Shown piece by piece: positions 22,079-37,000 of a stretch of DNA of 64,000 nucleotides. The translations under genes were made by a program, and so were the position numbers. The first letter of the stretch is position 1. Each line of letters starts with the position of its first letter. A model generated the notes under the pieces. That model searched no databases, had not been told where the DNA came from, and saw only the letters and a list, made by a program, of their open reading frames with translations. The stretch lies in the NCBI RefSeq assembly GCF_905163445.1, contig NC_053180.1, forward strand, positions 20,094,701-20,158,700, given 5' to 3'. The DNA is from Pararge aegeria (lineage: Eukaryota; Arthropoda; Insecta; Lepidoptera; Nymphalidae).

Positions 22079-25000
22079 AATGATTGATTGATTAACGATT
22101 GATTGATTGATGGATCGATGGAGTATGTGGTATCGAGGCGGGCTCACGTCCTGCGCGTTCTGTCCGTGCTGCTGCGCGGAGTGGTCGAGGTGCGCGTACA
22201 GCTGCTGCAGCACGTCGCGCAGCTTCTTGAAGCTCTTGCGCGCCGGCACCATCACCACCGCCTGGAAGTTCACCGGCAGCCCGTACCTGCGACCAGCACG
22301 ACACGACACGTGTAAACGCAGCTTTATACTTTACACGTATATTAGTCTGTGGTACACTGTGACGTGTATTCTATGACTGCAGAGTAAGGTGAAATTGGCT
22401 ATCCTCTACGTAGAGTGCAAGAACCTGTGTTACGTGTAAACGCACCTTTTTACATTACATATTAGTCTAGTATTAATCTGTGGTCCATTGATATATTTAT
22501 TTTATGACTTAACTCTGCAGTATTTGCTTTGTATACCTTTTTTCTTTTTGCCTCTATTGTCATCATTATTGTTATGTTTTTTATTAACTACTAATTTGAA
22601 CTGTCTAGTATTTTCATACGACCCCATCACTATTTCCGAAAACCCATAAACCGTGACCGCAGAGAGCTATCATATTTATATTGAATCTTTTTAAACAAAC
22701 AAATCAACCTTAAAACCGGGCAGCTGAAACTTGTTTCACACAGATCAAATCTTGATAATAATGGAAATCTTGTTCTAACCTGAGAATAACTAGATTAGTA
22801 AAATAAATTACGCGGTGTCAACCATTTCATCTGCTGTTGAAAAAGGTCTAGCGGGTCACATTACAATGGCAACAATGTGACCCAAGAAACAAAATCAAAG
22901 CCGGAAAGTAGAAGATCTAAGATAATGACAGTTTTTAGCCGTATTGGCTATTTGAAAATTTAATGTATGTTCACAAAAATATATCTAAATTTAATAGAAA
23001 ATGTAAATAATTAATAATACAATAATTTGAACATTAGAAGCGAAAATAAACTTGAAGTGCAATATACTAGACTACATAAAATAAGTAATTCATTTAAAGG
23101 AAATGGCATAAAATTTTACAATTTACAATAAAGTACCAGTTGATATCTTGGAGACGTCTCTGAAAAAGTTCAAAGTTTGTGTGAAACGTAGGCTTAGTCT
23201 ATTTATAGGACTACTATTAAGGACTACGTCAACGATAAAAATGCTTGGGTGTAAATATTGCTCTAACCAGGTTGATTCTTTAATAGTTTTAATTGACAAC
23301 AAAATAAAAACAACTGTTTGTTTGTTGTGGGCTTCTCCTTAAACCAGGGCGCGTTTGGAACCCTCGCATTTAGTTATAGCTATCGCCACCAACTCACTTC
23401 TATGTTATATTTTACATTTAATGGAAGCATCAAAAGTGCCACATATGTGCCTATTTGAATAAAGAAATATTTGACTTCGACTTTAAGACCATCTAAGGAA
23501 CCATCCTTAGTAGCAATCGAGAAAGGTTTTCCAAAAAAGGTAACTCTATCTCAAGCGTAACTTGCCACAATGGTGGTATTTTAATTGGCACTATCGACGA
23601 TGATGTGGGGTCTTCAACGAGGAGTATACCTCTGTATGACTAGACTTACTCAGTGGTATCACTAATAATATTTTTATGGTGTCCCAGTAATCCGTTTCCA
23701 AAAGACCTTGTACAAATTCATGGATGTATAGTACAGTATGCACCTACCTAAGCACGGACTCGACGAACACTCTTAAAGCCTTGACGTGTATCCAGGCGCA
23801 GAAGCACTCGGAGAAGTTCACCTTCAGCCACCTCACCAATGGACCCTGGCACAAATACAACCTATTATATAAAAATTTTAACTTTTAGAGTTATTTTGTC
23901 TGTAAGCTCCTTTGCTTATGTATGATAAGGTATTTTACTTAAGTTATGTTATTCAGTTTATTTGTTGTTAAAAAATCATTATTTGTTTTTATATTTGACG
24001 AGTATTAAGAAATGCAGAACATGAAAAAATATTAAGAAATGCAAACGCTACAAAGGTAACTAAAGTACTTATAGCAGTAGTAATGAATTTTGTGGCAGAG
24101 CTCGTCTGGTTATGCTTATTTCGGCAGCCACACAGCATTGCTCTGTTCCGGTCCGAAGGTCGTGGTTGCCGGTATAATTACAGACAAGTTTTGCAGGACG
24201 TGACCTTTATTTATAGCCCATGGTTATCCATTTACCACCGGGTGGGCCATCTGTTTTGTGCGTCAATTATTACTACAAATTTAAAAAAGGTTAGTGTGCA
24301 CTAAGATCGATATATTCAATCTGACAAATAATTAACAAAACCTTAGATCCCTCTGAATCTAGTTTGAAGGGCAAAGTAAAGATGCGTGTGCGTGCGTGTA
24401 AGTGCGTGCGTGCGTGCGTCAACTCACGAACTGCTTCTTCTTGTCGGTGACGAGCTTGGTGATCTCGTTCTTGCCGGCGGCCAGGTCAGCCTCGTTGTAC
24501 GAGAACTCGCGCACGATGAACTTGCGCTCGCGCGCGTGGAGCTTGAACTCGTCCACCACCTACGACGGTCACGATTACCATAAGGGGTTGTGTACTGAGG
24601 TTAAAAGAACTTTGCGTATTAATAGTCTATTTATCTTGATAGCGAAAAATGATATTCTTGACGATACTTCTGACTAAATCGTCTGCTTTACACGATTCAG
24701 TAAAATTTTCTCTATACAAAAAAGTTAAGTATAACGACAATTTGAAGTAAATTTTTATTACTTATTTATTGAAATGTTCTGATCAAATAAAAAGCAATAC
24801 TATATATGTCGTCATGGAGTATTATTATTGTTTTAAATTTTTATTTAGTAATTTATTCTGATACTAGTTGACACTGTTGCCCGCGATTTCGACCTCGTTT
24901 ATTTTGGGGTTTTAAAAATAATGCAGGAACCTTTAACTTTCCCGGGTTTACAGCATTCTATGACAGTCTCTATCATATAAATATATCACAGTGATAAGTT

Positions 25001-28000
25001 AGACGGTCAAGCTATTAATAGGGAATATTAATCTACAAAAAAAATAGATTTTGATCTATTTTTTTTTAATCGTTCGGCCTAATTTTTTTTAATATTGATG
25101 ATGTAAGTCCTGTATATCCATTTTACATATTCGAAATTAATTAATTTCAAATGGGCCTAGTATAAGGACTTTTTAAAGATCAAGTCAGCCTGTTTGTAGT
25201 GACTCTACCACCGGTTCGGAAAGTAGATTCCAGACCCAGAAGAGTCGGCGAGTACCTAACTCAGCAAATTGCTCTTTCTCAACATCATTTTACAATCTTT
25301 AGAATTTTACTGTCCTGTATGCTTGATGACAGCGAAGCGGCCTGCTTCCAAGCAGCCTTGTCGTTAAGAAATTTATCAATCATATAGTAACCACGATTTA
25401 TGAAATGAGTTTTATCACATTGTTTAAACTTATGCATTGGTAGGTCCAAAATTACCTTAGGAATCATATTATATAAGTATATACTGAATTCCACAAATAA
25501 CGTATGAACCTTTCGCAGACGATACATATGCATATCAACTCTTCAAACATGGTCGCACGTGTGGCAGTTATATCTAAATCATATAAGTGTTATATTAAAC
25601 GGGTTTAAACTTCTCCTTTTCTCTTTTACTGTGCTATGGCATGTAGAAAAGTAAAATGTAATTGTCAGGGGATATAATCAAGTGATGCTTTACCTTCTTG
25701 AAGAGCGTGACAGTGTACAGGCCGTAGTCGTTGTCCTGGTGGATGAGCTGGGTGGAACGTGGTACGATCATGTTTGTGATCTTCTCGTAGTTGGCGTTCC
25801 AGTCGTTGAACATCGACCTGCGAGTACATCCAAATATTCACAGTGTTGCCAATAGATGGCGCTCTCTTGATTCCATACAAATTGCAGAGATATCTTTACC
25901 CGCAATCATATAGGTAGACGAAGCTAGAATATCTTACACTACGCCTGACAACCTGCTTCATATGTTCACTAGATGTTGCCCGCGTGCTTCACTACGTTTA
26001 TCAAGGTATTTTACAAATACCGTGGGGACCTTGCGTTGCCTGGGATAAAAAGTAGCCTTGACATAGGCTACTTTTTATCCCAGGCACTCTCCGTCCTTTC
26101 AACTAACCTTATGCCAATAATCAAGTTGATCGGTTGGTTAGTTAGTGCGCAGAGGACGGACAAACATACACACTTTCGCATTTATAATATTAAGTTAGGA
26201 TTAATGATTGTTTGTCGGTAGGATTGTATCTAGCCACAGCTGAAGCCCCCTCACTAGACCATACCAGAGAAAATTTCGCCGGGACCTCCCACTTGAAACC
26301 TCAGCGCTCTTCTGCGCCAGTCGAAATCATGTTATTATTATTTACCCAAAATACGAAAATAAACAATTGGTAATCATAAATTTGCTGTGCTGGGTACTGA
26401 CGACTGGTACGGTTATGATACTAAGTTATGTACCATAGAGCGAAGAAGACTCGAAATATATCACTTATTAAGTGCGTATAAGATGCGTAGTACTGTCATA
26501 AACTAATAAACGAATGGACCTAGGAAACAAACCATTATTGGTACGGTAACGTATAATGCAGCATGCATTATACATTACCGAAAGGACTGTTGCCAACGAT
26601 TTTGATCACGATTGTAATTTTTTTTATCTCGGGGTACCATTATTTTCCCGTTTATAGGTATAGCCGTGCATAGGTAACAAAGGCTGTTTTTTTACATCCT
26701 CCATTAGATTAGTACTTTACCAGGATGCAAGTTGTATTATGTTTTATGTATCCATCAAATGTCCAATAAAATAAACAGTAACATTTTATAATTTTTGTAA
26801 CATTAGAACGGATGGCATGGCATGGCATGTGGCTAGGCATTACTTTTAGATTTGAGCATAATATTTGCACAGAAAACATCACTATATCTACCTTGTCACA
26901 TAAACGCTTTGAGTGTCTCAAACCTCACAACGTTTATCCTACCTATTTTTCGTTAATTGTTTTATATGTCGTCGAATGTCGTGAGTTGATCAGTAAAAAA
27001 AAAAAAAACCTAAGTACAGTTTACTCACTTGGGGACGATGACAAGCAGCGTTGTGAGGTATTCGCTGTCCAGAATGAAATGCTCCTTTTTGACCAGGTCA
27101 GCCAAGTTTCGCGTCAAAAGACTGCCACTGAAACAGTACATTTTAGTTCATATCGGTCTTGGCAGTAAAAGTGACTCGTATGCCGTCACGGCGAACGGCG
27201 TGACGCTTTCTTACGCCGTCATGCTCCCGCTCTCGACCCTTTGTGCGATGTATATTTTGATTTTTAAATTATATGCAATAGCTTATTTTGTTATTTCTTT
27301 CGCATAAACTTTTTTAACTTAAGGATGTAGAGGAATGATCCAATGTATTATAGGGTCCCTTTAACTCAAATGGAACAACCAGTGGCGTGCACTGGGTTTT
27401 TGACCAGGGTATGCATAAATCAGGTGCTTGGCATAAAATGGTAAAATTCGCATCCAATACGAGTTATATTAAAAAAATATGGGTATGCAGTGCTTTTGCG
27501 CATGTATGAAGTGCACGCCACTAGGAACAACCTAACTTATTATGTATAGCAGGAAATGTATTTTTGGTCCTGGAATATACATGATACTTACGTTTGTTTC
27601 TTTTCTAAGTTCTGTAGGTTTCCCTTCAGCGAGTTGTAGGCGGACGACTTGACCTTCAGATCAGCGTCTATTTGTCCCACCTGAGATACCACATTATTGC
27701 TTTTAGAACGTTCATAGTTTCACCAGATGGAGCCACTCGCGAAATCTCATTACCAGCTCACTACAGGGCATGGGTACGCCACAATGAGAGGGGGTTAAGG
27801 CCGTAGTACACCACGCTGGCCCAGTGCGGGTTGGTGGACAATATCTAAAAGTAGTCTAAAAATAAAAGTGCCATCCTTTTCACTAGTCTATTTATTTTTT
27901 ACTTGTAATGTAAATCTTTAAGTTACTTGACCTTTTAGGGAAAAGTTTATTTTCAAACACTCTTGTGTTGCATTTCATTTCATTAATTATATTTTTAAAA

Positions 28001-31000
28001 CATACTTTACACTAAAAACAAATAAAAATTTCTATATAATATAGATTATAAGACAAGTTAGAAAAATAGGTTAATACTATTTGTAGACTTGTTAATTTAG
28101 AAATTTCTTTACAACACACTGACTTGTTTATTTTTAGTTATTTACCATTAAGCGTTTGAAATTTCCACAGAATACTCGTAATATATCACTGACATAAACC
28201 AATATAGAAATGGTCCTAAGAATCATACCATTATATGCTGCATGATATATTATCAAAAAGTCTGTTGCAAACGGCTTAAGCCGTAGGGGGTACCATTAAT
28301 TTCCCGTTACATAGGTAACAAGGCTGTTTTTACATCCTCCATTAGATTAGTACTTTTCTAGGACGCAAGCTATATACCCATCAAATGCCCAATAAACAAA
28401 CAGACACATTTTAGCATTTCTGTAATATTAGAACGGATGGCATTATTTGTAGATTTGAGCATAATTTATGCACAGAGAACAAAATTATGTATGTGGTAAA
28501 TTGAGGTTAAAAATATAAAATACTCAAATACCTGTTTACTGATGATATCGGCGATGTTGCGGAGGCTCTGCTTGATGGGGTACTTTGCCATGTCCCATTG
28601 GAAACGGGTCAAATAGGTGGGCAGGTCACCTGCAAGATACCACCAAATAATCGCACATATTTCAAGGCCATTCTTCAAGTAATTACTAGGTCCAAAAATT
28701 AGTATATTTTTTTTTCACAAACTTGTGGTTTTATGGTGAGGGGGGAGCATCAATATTTTATTTTTACAAACTTGTCTGGTAATGTATTCAAATAATGTAT
28801 TCAATAAAAATAAGGAACAAGTGTTCGTTTTTGCTGATATATTTTAACTTTTTTACTTTTACTTGATTAATTCTGGTTGGGTTCATTTGTTAACGTAAGT
28901 CATGGCTTGAAAATTTTAACACATTAAAAATACATTTATTTCAATTAGGCCTACTTTATAAGCGCTTTTGGAACGCCAAGTTTGTAGTGACTTTATTACT
29001 AATAGTTAGCGTATTAGCACATTTTGTGCTAGGGATGTACCGAAATAGAAACTGCATGCGTGAAACAATAAATTTTGCCAGATGGATGGGACTCATTTGC
29101 GGACCGTTAATTGTCGACTGACAATGACCGATTTGGAATGGTGAGAAATGATTTCCTACAGACAAGAATGGAAAGTAGTTACAAAATTATTGCTCGGTGA
29201 GTTATAATCGCCACTAAAAATTTTTTTATGCAAAAATTGTAGGCAAATTGGTAATAAATATTCCGGTAGAAGATAAATACCCGAATATTTTAAATTGTTG
29301 TTTCCATTTAAAAAACATACATTTCAATTTTGGACATGAAGTGGGCACTAAAAATAATAATAAAAATGTAACCGACTTCAATATTTTACACAAGTACCGT
29401 AACATCCAGTGGATAACAATAAGGATGGTACTTTAACCTACTTATTATTTTTTCACAAGCTCACCTTAGTGAAATATTTCAAAACATGTATAGCTTATGC
29501 CAAAATCTATACGAGAGAACGCACCGGAGCCTTTTTTGAAGTCGGTTACCAAACATACAATAAATTTCCAACACCTCATAGATGAAAAAATGTTTACGCG
29601 TAAAAAATATTGTAGAACATAATATACAAGCGAAATGTTTTTAATCATACATTCAAGACCTTACTATAATATAAAATCTGCTACACACATAGTATCACTA
29701 TGAGATGTGAAAAAATTACAACGAAAATATTTTATTCCTAATAAACAATAAAATATTTTCTTGAACTCAATCAATCATCGAAACAAAAGTTAGATATTAA
29801 GATTACTTTTATTTGTTTACTGTGCTAAAGACTGACAAAAAAAAAAAAGAGAAAACAAGCAAACCGAAATCTATATCAAGACAGGCCAAACGAAAACTAT
29901 ACATTCACTCGTAAAATGCACACATTACATGCAATTCATCCATCATACATAATTTATAACATAATATTAAAAAAATGTAAAAATAAAATTATCCTCAAAC
30001 ATCATCTGTCAATAGCAAGATATGTAAATGATTGTGAGCTTAGTCAATATTAGAGTTTTGGCCTACGCCAGATACAATGCTAGATTTTAGGTTTATGATT
30101 TTCGATAACACACTTTTTTTTGTAAAACCGGTTGCACAGCACTACACCTTTCAAATTTAATTGCCATTTGTTAGAACATACAAAGTATGTCTGTATGTAT
30201 ATCATATTCATCGCCTAAAACCAATGTAAAAGTATTCAAATATGTTTTATGGCTTCGAATAAAATGCAACAAGGCGAGATTCATGCTATCTCGCTTGAAA
30301 TAAGGCACTAGGTATATGACGCGTACTCATCCAATCACGATCGAAAACGTTTCGAACGGCTATATGATTCGCTACAATAATTTTGCATTCATCAATGTAA
30401 CAACATCTGCGCAGCTGATTCGCTGTAACTAGATAATTGGTAGTACTAAATTTTTACAAGTTTTACATGCTATACGGAAAAATTAAAGTAAAGTTCCGCT
30501 AGACGTGAAGAAAATGTTTTCGAGGTGTTTTAAAAACTGCCGTATCCGCAACGCCGCATTGTCGTCATCTAAAATATTATGGATGATTACATATAGTAGC
30601 GCGATAACACAACTAATTCTTACAGCAGAATTAGCAGGCATACAAAGTTCAAAGATTTATTTTAAAAAGACATTCACCTTACCACTACTGACTAAAATAA
30701 ATAACACGACCAAACCTTAACATTAGACCAAACCAGAAAGAGTATTTCCGCAAGTATATAAACTTTTCGTAGTCATAGTATTGACAAATGATGTAGGAAT
30801 TAATACGACACGCATGCATATACATATCACAATAAGTCATGCATAGAAACACATAAAAGTCAAACCACATACGTATCAAAATATGCTAACATCTAATCTA
30901 ATGCTAAGCTAGTATCAAAATACAACAATAATAAAATTAATAATATTTTACCTTCAATTTAAAACGTTTCAAAATTTATTTTCACCACAATATAAATATA

Positions 31001-34000
31001 ATTTAACGTTTCTTAGTTAAAACAACGAAATAGTTCTGTGCAGCATTTTGCATTTCAGATCAATATACCATAATAAAATATATCTGAATAAATAATTACA
31101 CCTAAATCATAAATTTAATATAAGTATATATTTAATAATGATAACATTTTAGAATTATTGAAATAACACACTATTGAAATTAAACTTCATTCTGTGTGTT
31201 TCCTTTATTGGAGTAAACATAGCGGCATTCTCATATTTCACCCTTAGAAAATAGAAACGGAATCGACAAACACCGTCGAGGTCATTCGTTAATTTATTAT
31301 AGTGGCAAACTTTGCGATATGATATGGCGTCGTTGAGTTTTGCGGTTTGTGTATATGTGATAAAAGTAACGTGTGAGGCGCGCCCCTAAAAGTCCTATTG
31401 CAGACATTATATGCCAAAATTAATGCAAAATAAATGCAACCGCGGCGATATGTCGCAGTGGCGTGCACTTCATGCACAAAAGCACTGCCTACCCTAAAAT
31501 TTATATATTGCTCGTATAGGAGGAGGATTTTTGCCATTTTATGCAATTTTCCTGGTAAGAAACCCAATGCACGCCACTGGATGGAGGGATGTACTGATGA
31601 CTGTACTTTTTTTTTAATCTCGAAAATAGTTCAAGCTAATTCTGTTCACAGAAACTAACTCAAATACACATAATATATAAGTTTATATAATAGCAAAAAA
31701 TATGCAAATAATAAAAGTAAAACATATTTGCCAACCAAAATATAAAAAAAAGGTCCAAAATTGTTATTAAACAATTTCATGGACGCGGGATAACGCACAT
31801 ATTACATAATGTGAACTAAACACGTCATAGAGGGAGAGGTCAGACCTTTATACTACGGGTTAGTTTATAAATACAGCGTTTGAATTAATCAGCTTCTTGA
31901 AATTTCCAATTAGCTAAAGTATGTTTGTTGTGTATTTATAAACTCGTTGGTTTACAAAATTTGTAGCCGCCAAAAGCAACATTCACAAGTGGAGTGTATA
32001 ATACTGAATGAAATTTACCTAACTCATAACATTTTAGCGTCACCCTAAACTTCACAGATATAAAAAAATTTAAAGTAGTTTAAATCGGAATACAACTATG
32101 TCATAATTATATTGTCAAACAAAATTCAGGATGGCGCTTCGTATATCACTTCGACCAGCGCCACCTGTTGGGATGTAAAGGTATTAGTTTGTAAAAAAGA
32201 TACCGTCAACTTTGAAAAACGCAATCACTGCCATCACATTATATTAACTGTGTGAAATACGTGTGTTCCATTTATGAATCGAATAACATATAACGAAATA
32301 CATAACGACAGGTAGCGCTAGCGCTATGCGTATGTTGTTCTCACAATTAGCCAGGTTACGACCTACCGGGTATCTAAAAGCAGTTTGAACAGTATTTGAG
32401 ACTTATGGCTTGTGACTCTTGTTTTAACGTTTCGATACTTCCGACAGGTTGACATCTGTAGCCTTAGTATAAAATTTGTACGCACCGTATCGAAAGTCTG
32501 TTCTGACTATCGACACTCTGTAACGTCAGAGTAAAACGAAATGTATGTACCGTGTTTTAACGCTTAAATTCGTCTACACTTCTACAGCAACATAATAAAA
32601 ACAGGATTACAGAATTTGCAACTCCACAACGTGTAACGTTAGGTTCATTTTACTTTAACGGTAGTGTTTTGATACTCGGAAACGATTCCTCGTTTGCGAA
32701 CGCGCAAATCTGCTACTAATGACACTGTAGCCTTAGTACTCGATCGCATTCGAAGAGTCGTTATCGAGTATGGAAATACTTGAACATCGGAGTAAAATGT
32801 ATATTATTTGCATTTAGTTAAAGCTCAAATTTGCCTCCAATTCTATAGTTCGGGCTCATTCGTAAAACATAAATCAGGATATAGTATACGATTTTCGACT
32901 CTAAACCCATTGTCATTAAGTCTTTTTTACTTTGACGATACAGATCCAGACAGAAAACGACTCCTAAATTGCTAGCGAGCAAACCCCACTAAGGCTACTG
33001 TTAATGAAAGAAGCGATTCGCTTTGAAGTGTTCAGGTAGCGCGGGAGTCAAGCGAAGCCTCAAATTTCGTTCAAGGGCAGCGTTAGGGGGTGGGCGGCCC
33101 TGAACCTTGCGTCAGGATGTGGTGGCGCTCCTCGCAGTCGTCGTCCTCCCAGCGCGGCGAGCTGCGGCCGCTGGAGGGCTGCGACGGGTGCGACTGGTGC
33201 GAGGCCTCACAGTCCGAGTGGTCGCGGTGCTCGCAAGGCCAGCAGCCATGGTGGTCAGAGTAAGCCGAGTCCGCGACCGGCGAGGTCGGGGTGGGGGGTG
33301 GCTCGCCCCCGCCGGGGTCCGCGTATGAGTCGATGCCTGGAGTCGGCAGAGTTGGTGATGGCAAACAGGCTGACCGGGCAGCGTCCTTTATTTTTGACTT
33401 AGTGATATTAAAAATCTGGCCGACTTTGTATTTGTCGTGCCGTTTCGAACCTCGATTTTGCGAGTTCGCTACCAACTCTGCAAAACATTACGGTTGCGTT
33501 TAAGCTATGATATCACACGTCACTTGATCCCGTATATCTTCGAGTGGCTCGGTATCGCGTCTTAAATCATATTTCACACGAAACGATTAATAAAACTACG
33601 TGTTTGTTATAGTCTCATCATTTTGTGAACCAGGGATTTTAATTAATGTAGGACGTTACAAGAGGGAAGGAGTGAAGAAAGAAAGAAAGAAAAAATAAAA
33701 TAAATAATAAAACAAACTAAATAGTAATTACAAAAAAAAAGATAAGAAGCAAGAAGCATGGTCGAATTTTAAAGCTTACGGCTTAGCTATGAATGTTTGT
33801 GAGGCAGTGATTGCAATGAACTATTCTGTCGGACACAATAACTATTACTTATTATACTTGTGCATTTTACAATAATACCCATCGAACAATTATGCCAGTA
33901 TACATTGTATGATACATCAAAATATATAAAATATACTCCGCGTAAATTCTGGTGATCTGCTCGTTACCTCTAAATCTGTTGTAACTTTATTTATGTAACA

Positions 34001-37000
34001 TATTTCGCATTTCTCGTGTGGTCATAGCGGAGTAGTAAAAGGCAGTTTATAACGCTCAGAGATCAAAGAATTTATTAATATCGACGTGTATTCACCACGG
34101 TAACTAAATGACGTCAGCGAATGCCAGATAAAAGATATTGGTGGACGTTATCACTGGCTGAAAATAATCTTAGAATTTACTAAGTCATCTATTTGTCTTT
34201 CTGAGTGAATTTCATAAAATAACTAATACAACTAAATTAATTGAAAACAAATTGAATTCTTACCTTCAAGCTTCACAAATATTTGAATTCCATTTAATAA
34301 TTGATTTCTCTGTTAAACTATGAACTTTGTATTCAAAAATTATCATAGTTAATTCAATAAACATACTAAAAAGCATTAGCGAGTGATTTCTCATAATATA
34401 TTTTTTTTTAAATATTTAAACGTGATATCGGCTAAAAGAAACATAAAATAAGAAAAATAGCATTTTTTATATAAATATATAATAATGTATTATACGTTTT
34501 ATAGAACTTATTAAGCTCTAAGACTGTAGAAGCTGTAACATAATTACACTCTAGTACATACAAATAATCACTTACTTCCGCAAACTTTTTTCCATTTTTC
34601 AGACACTGAAATGCAATTCCAAAACTAACATTCACAATCTAAGTGTCATATCATCTAAATACATATTGTGATAAAAACAGCCCGTGTATGCAGAAAAGAA
34701 GCTTCAAAACATACAGAATTCATCCTTGATAATGAGAATGCTAACAAAATAGATATATACAAAATTTCATTTTCGTCATGACGTTTATGATGGTGATCAT
34801 ATATTACATAATTTACAAGATATTATAATTATTTTGATAGATGTTTGCAATGATTACTTTAGAACTTTTCTGAGAACTGCCCTTCTTTATGATACCTTTT
34901 TCGAATATTTATGTAGTTGCATAAATTATATGAGCATTTTATCTCTGATTTACTAGATTTGTTAAAATTTTATAACAAATTAAGAAAAAGCGTCGTATAT
35001 TTCCTTTAGATGTATTAAGTTAATTGGAAATATATATTTTGTATTTCTGTAATATGTTACGGTGTATATTGTTCTTTTCTTGATCGAAATTTAAATTTAA
35101 TCGTCGACTAAATTAAAATGGTGACGCAAAATAAATTCTTAAAGATAACATACAGCATTTCAGGTAGCATTCCACACCATCAATTGATGGAGGTTCCACA
35201 TAGTTTCATGTAAGTGAACCTCAGATAAAAATAAAAACACTGTCCACCCAACCAACATTCTTAGCTTTAAAGTAAATTGTTATTGTATAATCTTATCATC
35301 GAATCTCTTCTAACAGAATACCAATTAATTGAAACGCTAAAGATCCGACATTCAGTATACTGAAACGAGAGATTTCAAAGATTTTTCTTAAGTTGTAGGA
35401 AAAGATTCGTTGACAATAAAATTTTAACTATACATATTTATATTTTACAAGTAATATAAGTTAGTGCAATAGCTCAATATTTATATAACCAGCGGAATGA
35501 GATGCCGATAATAATTTTGCAAAAAGAACTTTGCCTTATTAAACCAAAAATGTTGAAGATCTTTGATGTAATATTTTTTTTACCATAAAAAGAAACAGAA
35601 AGTCGTTTATCTTTAATATTTTGTGGGACCAAACGATTGATAACGATTTTTATTCACTTAAAAACGTTATCGTTTTTATTTTTTTGACCCTATGGTTGTA
35701 TGTATACAGAAAAAATATATATAAAATACATATACACATATTATTTTATAATATTGTGTTAATGTGTTATGATTTAATTAATATAAATGAAAAATCTTGT
35801 AAGTATATGAAGGATAATGTAAATATACATAAAAAAGTTACGGTCAAAGCGTTAATTAAGATACAATATTTTTCTTATTAACATTAATTTTTCTTATTAA
35901 TTCATCATCATCACAGCGAGTGGGTAACCAATAACATTTAAAACGTTCTCGTATTTTTTTTTATTTCAAAATAAAAAAAATGTCCTTGCTTAAGGTAATT
36001 TACAGCTAATACTGGACCAATATAAATATGATGGAAAAATGTATCACATTGATCTGAATAATATTGTGCAATTGTGTGTAATTGCAAATAAACATAAATA
36101 CATATAAAACATGGAACGCTGATGTTTCGTTATCAATCAATATTTTAAATAAATGACCGATTAAATATTATAACATGCAAAATATATTTAAAGAAATTAC
36201 AAAACTTAAAAAAAAAATACAAAATTAAAAATAAATAAACAACGTAATTTGAAATAAACAATTAAAGACCATCGAAATCCAGCGACATGCTAAAATTTTT
36301 CGCACTACTTTGTGCTTTTAAATTTTTTTATTCATTCTACCTTCATTATTATCCATTTTTTAATTAGTTCTCATGCTGGCAGCACCCTATTCGTAATTTA
36401 AAATAGCTTTAAACTCTCTAACGAAAATTCCCCAAACATGCTACAGAGCTTTTATTACCTCTCTATATCTCGATTTCATCTCATGCAAATGTAAATATTT
36501 GTTTAAAATAGATAACACTTTCTAGTATCGTATTTTGCTAAGTTGTAAAAAATTTAAGCTAGCAATAATGGCACTAAACAAAAATGTGTAATTTATTTTG
36601 AAATTCAAATGAAAAATGTTTAGTGCCATATAAAATTAATTTTTGAAATAATCAAATCTCTCACTTACTGTTATTTGCCATCAAATTCTCATGGAGCTTG
36701 TCACGTTGATCTTCTAGTACCTGTTCAAAGTAATAAAAAAATTAAACCAGATGTGCCCACTGTTTATTTGCGTGTACACTACTACCCCATAAATTTATAA
36801 AAGCGTGAAGAGGTTATAGTAGCTGTAGGAACTGTGCAATTTTGCAGGGACGAATAGGTCGTGTTTATCTCTAGTTCTCTGCATTGGTATTATTCACCAT
36901 TGGTTGCCTGGAAAAAATCGCTATGAAGCGATAACGCTGCCAAATTGTATACGTTTTGTTACACTTTTCTTTTTTTATGTTCTTTTCAAAGAATCACATC

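Noticed and set aside
22092..22376. ORFs on both strands around 22.1-22.4 kb
   Set aside because: Shadows of Vha44 exon 22148-22286 and the GATT microsatellite.
25199..25387. Short ORFs within family E repeats (also 56685-56873, 47686-47919)
   Set aside because: Translations of retroelement tails, with no intact domain.
33107..33503. Plus-strand ORFs opposite the Vha44 cassette exon
   Set aside because: The minus-strand reading has matching splice sites and phase; the plus readings are Arg/Ala/Val-rich shadows.
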